A DNA stretch of 64,000 nt from contig CABYCK010000004.1 in assembly GCA_902517535.1 (NCBI GenBank), positions 1 through 64,000 on the forward strand. The letters are read 5' to 3'. Position numbers and translations under genes: made by a program. The notes under the pieces were generated by a model. The model searched no databases and was not told the origin of the DNA. It worked only from the letters and a program-made list of their open reading frames with translations. The stretch comes from an uncultured Pelagibacteraceae bacterium. Lineage in GTDB: Bacteria > Pseudomonadota > Alphaproteobacteria > Pelagibacterales > Pelagibacteraceae. This document shows positions 42,690-51,988 of the stretch, piece by piece. Each line of letters begins with the position of its first letter. Position 1 is the first letter of the stretch.

Positions 42690-43709
42690 CTAAATTTTAA
42701 CTTTTTGAAGAGTAATGAGGCCTTTTTCTCTTAAAATTATGCACTTTCCTAAAGAATTCTTATTATTTTTATTCGTCTCGATATTTCGAATTAAATTAAC
42801 AATTTTTTTTGTTCGCTGAGTATAATATGAGCCTGTCAAGTCTTTTATAGCTTTTTGAGTGAATCGTATTTTCATCTCTAGATTAAGAGAATTAAAATCA
42901 TCTAATTTAATGATAATTTTTTTATTTCTTTTTTTTATCAAGGAATTGTAGCTATCTTTCAAATAGACGTCTAAAGTATCTCTACTAGAAGCAAGATTAT
43001 TTATTGATTGAGTTATTCGATCATAATTTATTCCACTTTTTTCAAGAATATTTTTAAGCTTACGTATTCTTGTTCTTAAATATTTTTTATCTTTATTAGT
43101 TGGATCTTTAAAAAATTTGCCAAATATTGATTTCGCTATCTTAATTAACTGATTTTTTTTTACATTTAATAATGGTCTAACTAAATGGAGATTTGGTCCA
43201 ATCTTAGTTATTGTTCGCATAGATGATAGACCATGTAATCCGCTTCCTCTTGATAACCTAATAAAAAAAGTTTCCACTTGATCTTCCAAATGGTGAGCTG
43301 TCACAACTTTTTTTATATTTTTCTTTTTACAAAATGCTGAGATTAAATCATATCTGATTACTCTGGCTTTGCTTTGTATATTTTTTGTTATCAGATTTTT
43401 ATTACTTAAAATATTCAAATGAATATTTTTTTTCTTTAGTAATTTTTTAACAGCTTCTGCCTCTTTAGAAGAGTTTTTTCTTAAATTATGGTTTACAAGC
43501 ACATATTGGATTTTACATTTATTTTCATAGCTGTAAGCTTTGGCTAAGGCTGTTAATCCTAAACTATCTGGACCTCCAGAAACTGCGATGGCTATTGTCT
43601 TGTTTTTATGTAATTTTAGTTTTTGTTTAAAATCCAAATAAATTGGCCGAAACTCTGCATTGTATTTAAAGCAATCTTTAAGAATTGCATTTGAATTTTT
43701 TCTTTTCAT
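42690..43709 (-). CDS. tilS: tRNA(Ile)-lysidine synthase
   Basis: PP-loop AIAVSGGPDSLGL; TAHHLEDQVETFFIRLSRGSGLHGL. Confidence 0.92.
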   Translation of the reverse strand: MKRKNSNAILKDCFKYNAEFRPIYLDFKQKLKLHKNKTIAIAVSGGPDSLGLTALAKAYSYENKCKIQYVLVNHNLRKNSSKEAEAVKKLLKKKNIHLNILSNKNLITKNIQSKARVIRYDLISAFCKKKNIKKVVTAHHLEDQVETFFIRLSRGSGLHGLSSMRTITKIGPNLHLVRPLLNVKKNQLIKIAKSIFGKFFKDPTNKDKKYLRTRIRKLKNILEKSGINYDRITQSINNLASSRDTLDVYLKDSYNSLIKKRNKKIIIKLDDFNSLNLEMKIRFTQKAIKDLTGSYYTQRTKKIVNLIRNIETNKNNKNSLGKCIILREKGLITLQKVKI

Positions 43710-44631
43710 ATTGTGCTTTTTGTAGCACAGACTTGCTTGCTTTTGGATACTCTTTCTTTAACGCAATTATCATTTTACAGCCCTGATCTTTTTCACCTAA
43801 TTGAACCATAGTAATACCTAGTTTCAAAAGATTATCTGGAGCTTTTTTGCTTTTAGGATAATTTTGGTATCCATCTAAATAAGCTGTTGCTGCATCAGAA
43901 TATAATTGTCTTATTCTAAATGTTTCCCCATACCAATATTGAGCATTACCTGCTAAGTCATGATCCTTGTTTTTATCAATAAATTCTTTGAGAGCAAATT
44001 CTGCAGTTTCATAGTCGCCTATTTTCATAAAACTAATTGCAAATTCATATTGTTCTTTAGAAGATTTGTTTGGTAATAAAGATTCTTTTTTTTCAGCTTC
44101 TTCTGTGATGACACTCTGGGCACTTTGAATAGAGTTTGTTTCTTGTTTTTCAGGTAAGTTAGAAACTGAATACGCTGGAGCCTCACCAAAATCTTTAGGC
44201 TTGCTAGAACCTGGCAATATTTTTTTTGTTTTTTTAATTGTAGTGTCAGAATTTTCAATATCTGAAAATCTTAATTGAGTATCTGATTGTATTTTTGTAA
44301 CTCTAGATGAAAGTTTATCTAACTTAAAGTTAACTTCTTCAAACTTATTTGTCAGATCTCTAAACTGATCTTCAATTTCATTTAATTTTAAAAGATGTTT
44401 TGTCAAAATATCTTCATTAAGTCCACTAGATTGTGTTGATGATGATGATGAAATTAAATCAGATTTTTGATAAACTGCTTTTTCAAGAGTTTTTAAGTCT
44501 TTAGTTAAAACTTGTATTTGATCTATTATACCTTGAATTAAAACTTCTTCTTCTTCAGCTTTGATTAAAGAATTTGATAAAATTAATATTGTTGTTAGAA
44601 AAATTAAAAATTTTCTTTTAATAAAGAACAT
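43678..44631 (-). CDS. cpoB: Tol-Pal system protein CpoB (YbgF)
   Basis: Signal peptide, coiled coil, C-terminal TPR (EQYEFAISFMKIGDYETAEFALKEFIDKNKDHDLAGNAQYWYGETF); next to pal. Confidence 0.88.
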   Translation of the reverse strand: MFFIKRKFLIFLTTILILSNSLIKAEEEEVLIQGIIDQIQVLTKDLKTLEKAVYQKSDLISSSSSTQSSGLNEDILTKHLLKLNEIEDQFRDLTNKFEEVNFKLDKLSSRVTKIQSDTQLRFSDIENSDTTIKKTKKILPGSSKPKDFGEAPAYSVSNLPEKQETNSIQSAQSVITEEAEKKESLLPNKSSKEQYEFAISFMKIGDYETAEFALKEFIDKNKDHDLAGNAQYWYGETFRIRQLYSDAATAYLDGYQNYPKSKKAPDNLLKLGITMVQLGEKDQGCKMIIALKKEYPKASKSVLQKAQYEKKKFKCNS

Positions 44632-44663
44632 ATCGAATCTTTAAATATACAAAATGGCAAAAA

Positions 44664-44700
44664 AAAGACCCTTTAATAAACGCGTTATTAAAGGGTCTTT
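44664..44700 (-). terminator. Rho-independent terminator downstream of pal
   Basis: 16-bp perfect stem AAAGACCCTTTAATAA-ACGCG-TTATTAAAGGGTCTTT between pal and cpoB, with A/T tracts on both sides. Confidence 0.85.
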
Positions 44701-44714
44701 AAGTATACAGATAA

Positions 44715-45191
44715 TTAGTTTACTTTAACTGTAACTGATCTTCTATTTTGAGACCAAGCTAAAGGACTTGATGCAGGATTAACTGGCTTTTCTTTTCCAT
44801 AACTTATAACAGAAATTCTTTTACCTGAAATTCCATATGTCATTAAATAATCTCTAGCAGCGTTAGCTCTTCTTTCTCCTAAGGCTAAGTTAAATTCTCT
44901 AGTTCCTCTTTCGTCAGCATGACCTTCAATGGTCACGTTAAGCTTTTTATTTTTTCTTAAAAAAGTAGCTTGCTTTCTTAAAGTAGCTCTTGAAGCGGTT
45001 GTTAATGAAGATTTATTCGTTGCGAAAAAAACTCTATCTGGAACTCCAGAAGCTAAATATTTTACTGTTGCTTTTCCAGTATAAACATCTCCTTCTATAT
45101 TCCCTGATTTCTTAGAAGTAGAACATGCGCTTAAAATTAGTGTCGCAAATACTACTAAAAATATGTTCTTTAAATTCTTTTTAAATGTCAT
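44715..45191 (-). CDS. pal: Peptidoglycan-associated lipoprotein
   Basis: Lipobox LSACS; OmpA domain VTIEGHADERGTREFNLALGERRANAARDYL. Confidence 0.96.
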   Translation of the reverse strand: MTFKKNLKNIFLVVFATLILSACSTSKKSGNIEGDVYTGKATVKYLASGVPDRVFFATNKSSLTTASRATLRKQATFLRKNKKLNVTIEGHADERGTREFNLALGERRANAARDYLMTYGISGKRISVISYGKEKPVNPASSPLAWSQNRRSVTVKVN

Positions 45192-45269
45192 TTTTTCCCC
45201 TTAAGTTGATTGTTGAAATATTTCAAATTATTAAAGATTATTCAAGTATTAATTACATAAAAAATACCC

Positions 45270-46607
45270 TCACTTTGATAGTAATGAGGACCAAGATGGG
45301 TCAGAAGCATCAGTTTTAGTTGTAAGTTTTCTCTCGTTATAGCCTGTAATATCAATTGACCACAGTGTTGCTGAAAAACCCTCTCCTTTTGATCCAGCTT
45401 TTGTCTCTCTGTAAAAAACGAGAACCCTGCCATTTGGAGACCAAGATGGTGCTTCTTGATAATAATTTTCTGTTAACAGTCTTTCTCCTGATCCATCTGT
45501 TCTCATTACTCCAATGTAAAATCTTCCTTTTCGCATTTTTGTAAAAGCTATTAAATCACCCCTTGGAGACCATACTGGTGTTCCATAAATACCTTTGCCA
45601 AATGTAATTCTTTTTACATTGCTTCCGTCATTTCTCATTACATAAATTTGTTGCAGGCCACTTCGATCAGAATTAAATGCAATAAATTTTCCATCGGGTG
45701 AAAATGAGGGTGATGTATCTATTGATGAATGATTTGTAATTCTTTCAACAACCCTAGTGTCTAAATCCATGGTATAAATATCTGAATTACCGTCCTCAGC
45801 AAAACTCATAATTATTTTTTTTCCATCCGGTGAAAATCTTGGTGCAAATGTCATTCCTGGAAAATTCCCAACAACTTCTTGAACTCCAGTTTCAATATCA
45901 AGTAAATAAACTCTTGGCATATTTCTAAAATAAGACAAATAAGTAACCATTTGATTAGTTGGATTAAATCTTGGGGTTAATACAAGTTCATTTCCTAATG
46001 TTAAATATTTTGTGTTAGCTCCATCTTGATCCATAATTGCTAATTTTTTTACTCTCTGACTTTTTGGTCCACTTTCAGAAACATAAATAATTCTTGTATC
46101 GAAATATCCCTCCTCACCTGTTAAACGTTCATATATCTTATCTGATATTATATGAGCAACTCTTCTCCAATTTGTTGGTGTTGTTGTAAAAGCTAAAGCT
46201 GTCATTTCTTTTGCAGCGGTTAAATCCCAAAGTCTAAATTCTACCTTTAATTTTCCATCTTTAACCAAAAGTTTACCGGTTACCAAGGCTTGGGCTTTAA
46301 TTAATCTCCAATCCTCAAATCTTGGTTTGAGATGTGCTATATCTGGTTTTTGGACAAAAGCTTCTTTTTTAAGAGGATTAAACAAACCCGTACTTTTAAA
46401 ATTATTTTCTATAATTCTAGAAATATTATCACCTAAATTTTTTACTTTTAGCCCTTCATAATCTTGAGATTTGATATCAACATGTAAAGGTGAAACGGCT
46501 ATCGGTAGAGGATCTAAATTACCACGTGTAATATCTACTTCTATTAAAGCAATTAAACTTTGTATTGAAAAAAAGTAGATAAAAATTGATAAAACTATTT
46601 TCTTCAT
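45270..46607 (-). CDS. tolB: Tol-Pal system beta-propeller protein TolB
   Basis: WD40-like repeats ([50 protein letters not shown]) plus gene order. Confidence 0.95.
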   Translation of the reverse strand: MKKIVLSIFIYFFSIQSLIALIEVDITRGNLDPLPIAVSPLHVDIKSQDYEGLKVKNLGDNISRIIENNFKSTGLFNPLKKEAFVQKPDIAHLKPRFEDWRLIKAQALVTGKLLVKDGKLKVEFRLWDLTAAKEMTALAFTTTPTNWRRVAHIISDKIYERLTGEEGYFDTRIIYVSESGPKSQRVKKLAIMDQDGANTKYLTLGNELVLTPRFNPTNQMVTYLSYFRNMPRVYLLDIETGVQEVVGNFPGMTFAPRFSPDGKKIIMSFAEDGNSDIYTMDLDTRVVERITNHSSIDTSPSFSPDGKFIAFNSDRSGLQQIYVMRNDGSNVKRITFGKGIYGTPVWSPRGDLIAFTKMRKGRFYIGVMRTDGSGERLLTENYYQEAPSWSPNGRVLVFYRETKAGSKGEGFSATLWSIDITGYNERKLTTKTDASDPSWSSLLSK

Positions 46608-46608
46608 A

Positions 46609-47415
46609 TTAACCTTTAAGCATTTCCGTTGGATTAAAATTTAATTGAATATCCTTCCATTTTTCATATCCAGTTGGAGGAACTTTGAGAGGTTGGCATA
46701 TACGCACTGCTCTTAACGCACTTTCTGCAAGAATTTTATAAAACTTTTGACCAGGTTTGTTCATTCTTTCATGGTCTAAAATTTCAGATTTCATAATTGT
46801 TCCATCTTTTTTTAATTTAAGTTTAATTCTTACAAGCAAATTATCTTCATAAGGAAGTCCTAGAGGTATGCTCCAACAACCAAATATTTGCGCTCTTAAA
46901 GCGTCTTCTTCAGATAAACTTAAGCCAGTTGCAAAAGAATTTTTGACACTACTTTGGGTAAGTTTGTTTGTTGTCTTTTGTTTTACAGCTTGCTCCTCTT
47001 TTGCTTTATCTATAAGAGCAGCAATTTGATTGGTATCTATAATTTCTTTTTTTTCAAATTCTGAAGCTTGTCTAATTTCTGGCTTAACTTCTTTAGGATT
47101 TTGCTTTTTTTTAATTATCTCTTTTTTTTCTTTTTTATCATTTGGTAGGGGAATTCTGTCGGGTTTTTCTTTAGCTTTAGCGGCTGGTGGGGCTTGTTCA
47201 GAAACTACTCTTTCTTCTTTTTTTTTTGTTTCCTCAATTATTTTTCTAGCCTTGGGAGCAAAAGGAATGTTTGTTTTATCAGAAATTTGAATTAACTCTA
47301 CTGAAACAATTGGTGGCAAATCTATAGGTTGTCTAATCATAAATGGTAAGCTTAAAATAGTTAATACTATTACTACTAAATGAAGAGATATTGAATAAAT
47401 CAAACTTTTTGTCAT
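46609..47415 (-). CDS. tolA: TolA-like energy-transducing protein
   Basis: N-terminal TM helix, Lys/Glu-rich linker, C-terminal [29 protein letters not shown]; between tolB and tolR. Confidence 0.82.
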   Translation of the reverse strand: MTKSLIYSISLHLVVIVLTILSLPFMIRQPIDLPPIVSVELIQISDKTNIPFAPKARKIIEETKKKEERVVSEQAPPAAKAKEKPDRIPLPNDKKEKKEIIKKKQNPKEVKPEIRQASEFEKKEIIDTNQIAALIDKAKEEQAVKQKTTNKLTQSSVKNSFATGLSLSEEDALRAQIFGCWSIPLGLPYEDNLLVRIKLKLKKDGTIMKSEILDHERMNKPGQKFYKILAESALRAVRICQPLKVPPTGYEKWKDIQLNFNPTEMLKG

Positions 47416-47422
47416 TTTTCAT

Positions 47423-47836
47423 TTAATTCTTGTAAGGCTCAGATATTAAAGCAACTTTAGAAAAGCCTGCGCCTGATAATGTTCCCATAACTTCTAACAC
47501 TCTTCCATAATTAATAGTTTTGTCACCTCGCACATAAATTCTAGTATCAGTTCTGTTTTTTGCTATTGCCAATAACTTAGGTACAATTTTTTGATATGTA
47601 ACTTTATGTTCTTGGATAAAAACTTCACCCTTTGAATTAATTGTTAATGTAAGAGGTTCTTGATCGTCCGGCAAAGAGTCCGCTGCTGACTCGGGCAAAT
47701 CAACCTGCACTCCTACAGTCAAAAGAGGGGCAGTAACCATAAAGATAATAAGTAAAACTAACATTACATCAACAAAAGGTGTTACGTTAATTTCACTCAT
47801 TGGTTCATTTCTTGAGCGATTTAATTTAAAAGCCAT
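47423..47836 (-). CDS. tolR: Biopolymer transport protein TolR
   Basis: MSEINVTPFVDVMLVLLIIFMVTAPLLTVGVQVDLP. Confidence 0.95.
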   Translation of the reverse strand: MAFKLNRSRNEPMSEINVTPFVDVMLVLLIIFMVTAPLLTVGVQVDLPESAADSLPDDQEPLTLTINSKGEVFIQEHKVTYQKIVPKLLAIAKNRTDTRIYVRGDKTINYGRVLEVMGTLSGAGFSKVALISEPYKN

Positions 47837-47838
47837 TA

Positions 47839-48519
47839 TTATATTATTGATAAAAATCTTTTAGAAAAATTATCTATTCTAGAAATATATCTTTTAGAGT
47901 CGCTACTAAATTTATTATAAGCAACAACTGCTGGTATTGCAGCTAATAAACCTAAAGCAGTTGCAAATAATGCTTCTGCTATACCCGGTGCTACAATTGC
48001 TAAACTTGTGTTTCTTGATATCGCGATTGATTGAAAGGAATTCATTATACCCCAAACGGTTCCAAATAATCCAATAAAAGGCGCAGTAGATCCGATTGTT
48101 GCAAGAAAAGTAAAATTTTTTTCTATCTTTTTAATTTCATTATCCGTAGCTATTTCTAAAATTCTTTCAACTCTTGCTGCTTGAACTGCTGCTGATTGCC
48201 TTTTTGTTTTAATTAATTCATTCATTGCGGATTTAAAAATTTGGGTTGCTGGATCTGAAGAATTGGTAGGTAGATTATTATTAAAACTCTCAGCAGATTT
48301 TGCTTTCCAAAATTTTTTTTCAAATTCTTCTGTCGAAGCGTTAATTTTTTTGAATAACTTAAATTTATCGAATATTAATGCCCATGAAAAAACAGAACTA
48401 GCTATTAAAAGAACAATTACAAATTTAACTACAAAATCAGCTCGTAAAAAAAGTTTCCATAATGAGAAATCTGTACTTCCACCGAGGCCAACTACTTGAG
48501 TTGCAATATCTTGTTCCAT
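47839..48519 (-). CDS. tolQ: Biopolymer transport protein TolQ
   Basis: LATIGSTAPFIGLFGTVWGIMNSFQSIA; GIAEALFATALGLLAAIPAVVAYN. Confidence 0.96.
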   Translation of the reverse strand: MEQDIATQVVGLGGSTDFSLWKLFLRADFVVKFVIVLLIASSVFSWALIFDKFKLFKKINASTEEFEKKFWKAKSAESFNNNLPTNSSDPATQIFKSAMNELIKTKRQSAAVQAARVERILEIATDNEIKKIEKNFTFLATIGSTAPFIGLFGTVWGIMNSFQSIAISRNTSLAIVAPGIAEALFATALGLLAAIPAVVAYNKFSSDSKRYISRIDNFSKRFLSII

Positions 48520-48587
48520 TTGAATTAATTACTTTTAGAATGTGTCATGAATTTGGCGCTTTTAAATTAAAATATACGTGAAATTAT

Positions 48588-49079
48588 TTAATTATCTTCG
48601 TTTAATCGAGTCTCACTATAAAACCTTGCAATCAATATAGCATCCGATTTATTTACATCTTTTTTTTTAGCTAAATGATCTGATAAAGCTGGGTACATTT
48701 CAATAGCTTTAGTTCTGCTTGAGTCTTTTGATGAGTTTATAAGCTCAAAGTGTTTCTTCCACTTCGATGGTCTTACAAAAAAAATTGGAAGACCTAGAGC
48801 TGCGCAAATACCTTTTATGGCTCCAAAAGTTTGGCCAAAATTAAACATACTTGTAACTCCTTGTCCAGGCATTGCGTTCACTTGTTCTACAACAACTGAG
48901 ATTTCATCATTTTTAGAAATATTGTCTTTTAATAATTTTGTAAGTTGAGCGCTATTAAGTTGTCTTTTATTTTTCTTTCCTTCTGACATTACTGGCATTT
49001 CAAAAATATTAAGTACTTTATTATTTTCTAAAATAGCTATTGCACCACTTAAACCTGGATCAATTCCAATAATTTTCAT
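48588..49079 (-). CDS. ruvC: Crossover junction endodeoxyribonuclease RuvC
   Basis: IIGIDPGLSGAIAILE; VVVEQVNAMPGQGVTSMFNFGQTFG; KSDAILIARF. Confidence 0.88.
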   Translation of the reverse strand: MKIIGIDPGLSGAIAILENNKVLNIFEMPVMSEGKKNKRQLNSAQLTKLLKDNISKNDEISVVVEQVNAMPGQGVTSMFNFGQTFGAIKGICAALGLPIFFVRPSKWKKHFELINSSKDSSRTKAIEMYPALSDHLAKKKDVNKSDAILIARFYSETRLNEDN

Positions 49080-49810
49080 TATTTTGTTTCTTTCAAATTT
49101 ACATTTATATAAATATTTTGAACATCATCTAATTCATCTAAAATTTCTAATACTTCAATAATTTTCTCATTTTGATCTTTTTTATTAAAATTCAAATAAC
49201 TATATGGTCTCCACTCTATACCAGAGTATATAAAGTTATTTAACTTCTTTTCAAACTCACTTTTAACTTTATAAAAATCCTCTTTTTCAGTGATAATTTC
49301 ATAACAACTATTTGTGTTTAAACAATCTTTTGCACCTGAATTTGTTGCTGTTTCAAATATCTCTTCCTCTTTATATTTATTTTTATCTATTTGGATAATG
49401 CCACATCTGTAGAAAAGGTGAGTTGTAGAACCTGTTTCTCCTAACCTGCCTCCATTTTTTTGCAAAACTGTTCTAATGCTTGACGCAGATCTATTTTTAT
49501 TATCTGTTAAAGTTTCAATTATAAATGCTGTGTTAAACGGTCCAAAACCCTCGTACCTTAAATTTTCGTAATTTTTATCTAAGTTTATTTCTGATTTGCT
49601 TATGGCTCTTGCAATATTGTCTTTAGGCATGTTTGCTTGTTTTGCAGCTTGAATTGCTGATCTCAATCTAGGATTCATTTCTGGATTTTTGTCTCCCAAT
49701 TTTGCTGCAACTGTTATTTCTCTAGAAAGTTTAGAAAATATCTTAGATCTTTCTTTATCAGCGCGACCTTTTTTGTGTTTTATTCCTGCCCAATGAGAAT
49801 GTCCTGCCAT
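49079..49810 (-). CDS. yebC: YebC/PmpR family protein
   Basis: MAGHSHWAGIKHKKGRADKERSKIFSKLSREITVAAK. Confidence 0.96.
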   Translation of the reverse strand: MAGHSHWAGIKHKKGRADKERSKIFSKLSREITVAAKLGDKNPEMNPRLRSAIQAAKQANMPKDNIARAISKSEINLDKNYENLRYEGFGPFNTAFIIETLTDNKNRSASSIRTVLQKNGGRLGETGSTTHLFYRCGIIQIDKNKYKEEEIFETATNSGAKDCLNTNSCYEIITEKEDFYKVKSEFEKKLNNFIYSGIEWRPYSYLNFNKKDQNEKIIEVLEILDELDDVQNIYINVNLKETK

Positions 49811-49812
49811 TT

Positions 49813-50619
49813 TTATATATTCAAACTGCCACCTCTAATAATTCTTAAAACTTTTGTTGCTAGACCAGTTTTATGATCTGCCTCAATTATTATACCTGAT
49901 ATGGTAGCCTCTTTTTCTGCCGGAAAATGTGTTGTGGCATTGCTATCTTTAAGAAACTTCTTTAATGAATTCTCTTTATTCATTCCGATTACAGAATTAT
50001 AATCTCCGCACATTCCAATGTCAGTTTGATAAGCTGTTCCTTTTTCTAAAATTCTTGTATCAGCTGTAGGTACATGGGTGTGAGTCCCTACTACACATGT
50101 GGTGACACCATCAAAAAAATGGCCTATCGCCATTTTTTCACTCGTAATTTCACCATGAAAATCTACAAGAATAAAATCTACATTTTTTTTTAAAACAAAT
50201 TTTTCTTTTATTTTCTTTGCAACATCAAAAACGTTTTCTGTTTTTCTCATATAAACGTTTCCCATCAAATTTATAACTCCAATTTTAAAATTATTATTTT
50301 TGATTGAAAAAATTCCATAACCATTTCCGGGCGTGCCATCTGGAAAATTTGCTGGTCTTAAAAGTCTTTTTTCTTTGTTTATAAAGTCTGTAGTTTCTTT
50401 TTTGTCCCAAATATGATTGCCTGAAGTAATTACATCTACTCCTTGTTCAAAAAAATCTTCAGCATCTAATTTTGTAATACCCCGCCCGTCATCAGATGAA
50501 TTTTCTCCATTAATAATTGTAAAATTAATTTTATTTTCATCAATTATTTTGCTCAAATTTTTTTTTATTGCATTTTTTCCTGATTTTCCCACAACATCTC
50601 CCAACATAAGTATCTTCAT
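49813..50619 (-). CDS. YmdB-family metallophosphoesterase
   Basis: MKILMLGDVVGKSGKNAI; DVITSGNHIWDKKE; VVGTHTHVPTADTRIL. Confidence 0.9.
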   Translation of the reverse strand: MKILMLGDVVGKSGKNAIKKNLSKIIDENKINFTIINGENSSDDGRGITKLDAEDFFEQGVDVITSGNHIWDKKETTDFINKEKRLLRPANFPDGTPGNGYGIFSIKNNNFKIGVINLMGNVYMRKTENVFDVAKKIKEKFVLKKNVDFILVDFHGEITSEKMAIGHFFDGVTTCVVGTHTHVPTADTRILEKGTAYQTDIGMCGDYNSVIGMNKENSLKKFLKDSNATTHFPAEKEATISGIIIEADHKTGLATKVLRIIRGGSLNI

Positions 50620-51173
50620 CTTAAAAAACCTTTCTCGGTTAAAATATATTTTAATTTAATATCTTCTGCGTTTATTGGAAGTTTATGATATCTTTGAAAC
50701 GAAAAAGCAATGCCAACTGTAATTATGTTGCTATTTTTTTTTAAAAATTTGTTTAAATATCTGTCATAATATCCACCCCCATACCCTAATCTATTATTAA
50801 AGTTATCAAAGGCTAAAAGAGGAATTAACATTATATCGGGTATTTTATGTTTTGATAATAAAGCTGGTTCTAGCATGCCAAATTTATTGATTTGTAAAAT
50901 ATCTTTGTTTTTCCAAGGATGAAAATACATTGATTTATTTCCTTTGAGCACTGGTAACAAAATTTTTATTTTTTTTGATAAATTTAATTCAAATATTTTA
51001 AGGACATTGACCTCAAAATTAGAAGGGTAATAACTTGATAAATAAATAGTTTTTCCTTTATTTTTTTTTGTTAGTAAATTTATAATTGGATTAAAAAATT
51101 CTGGCTTTATTTCAAAATATCTTTTTTTTCTTAAAATTAAAAATTTTTTTCTTAAAGAATTTTTGTTTAACAT
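50616..51173 (-). CDS. 5-formyltetrahydrofolate cyclo-ligase family
   Basis: MLIPLLAFDNFNNRLGYGGGYYDRYL. Confidence 0.92.
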   Translation of the reverse strand: MLNKNSLRKKFLILRKKRYFEIKPEFFNPIINLLTKKNKGKTIYLSSYYPSNFEVNVLKIFELNLSKKIKILLPVLKGNKSMYFHPWKNKDILQINKFGMLEPALLSKHKIPDIMLIPLLAFDNFNNRLGYGGGYYDRYLNKFLKKNSNIITVGIAFSFQRYHKLPINAEDIKLKYILTEKGFLR

Positions 51174-51619
51174 TACTGAACTTTAGAACTTGACTCAGTA
51201 TTTAATAGAATTTTTTCCAGTGACTTAGTTGTTTTGTCTAACATAGATTCGTAGAGAATATTACTTTCTTCAACGGTTTTTTTAAATTTTTCTAATTCTT
51301 GATTAAGTTCGCTTATTTCTTTATCTTTACCATCTTTGTATTTTATTGCTAAAGATTTCAACTCTGTAAATTTTTTTGCCAAATCATCTAATTTTTTTTT
51401 TTGATTTGTAACTCTTTGTTTTAAATCAAAATAATCATCAATAAGTTGTATTGTCGTGATTAATAAAAGTTTATTTTCTCCAATATTTCCTAACTTATCT
51501 TTTAACTCACTATACTTTTTGTCTAAAAACTTAGTTAAATTTTTTAGCGATTCTTCCTGTCCGTCATCACAAGATAAGAGGTAATCTTTATTATTAAACT
51601 TTATATTTACGTTTGCCAT
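51173..51619 (-). CDS. zapA: Cell division protein ZapA-like
   Basis: VNIKFNNKDYLLSCDDGQEESLKNLTKFLDKKYSELKDKLG. Confidence 0.8.
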   Translation of the reverse strand: MANVNIKFNNKDYLLSCDDGQEESLKNLTKFLDKKYSELKDKLGNIGENKLLLITTIQLIDDYFDLKQRVTNQKKKLDDLAKKFTELKSLAIKYKDGKDKEISELNQELEKFKKTVEESNILYESMLDKTTKSLEKILLNTESSSKVQ

Positions 51620-51930
51620 TTTTCAATTTCATCTACTAAATTTTCGGTTTCTTGACTTAATTCTTCGATATCTTGATTAAATTTATCCTCAATATCTGAA
51701 TTTTTTTTGATCTCTCTTTGAAGACTTGTAATTTTTTCTTTTAAATATTTGTGCTCTCTCATTAAATCTTGATTTCTTTTTTCGACTTCCAATTTTTGTC
51801 TTATTATTTCGTTTTTTTCTGTATGTATCTTCTCTTTCTCATAAGAAGATTGTGAATAAGTTGAAGTTAAAACATCCAACTTATCTATGAGCTCATTTAA
51901 ATTTTTTTCTTTTTTTTCAAAAATACTCAT
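51607..51930 (-). CDS. Coiled-coil protein of unknown function upstream of zapA
   Basis: 107-aa Lys/Glu-rich helical ORF overlapping zapA. Confidence 0.7.
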   Translation of the reverse strand: MSIFEKKEKNLNELIDKLDVLTSTYSQSSYEKEKIHTEKNEIIRQKLEVEKRNQDLMREHKYLKEKITSLQREIKKNSDIEDKFNQDIEELSQETENLVDEIEKWQT

Positions 51931-51988
51931 ATCTTATTATTATCATATTATTGATATACTTAGTTTAAGTCTATATAGGTAATTAATT

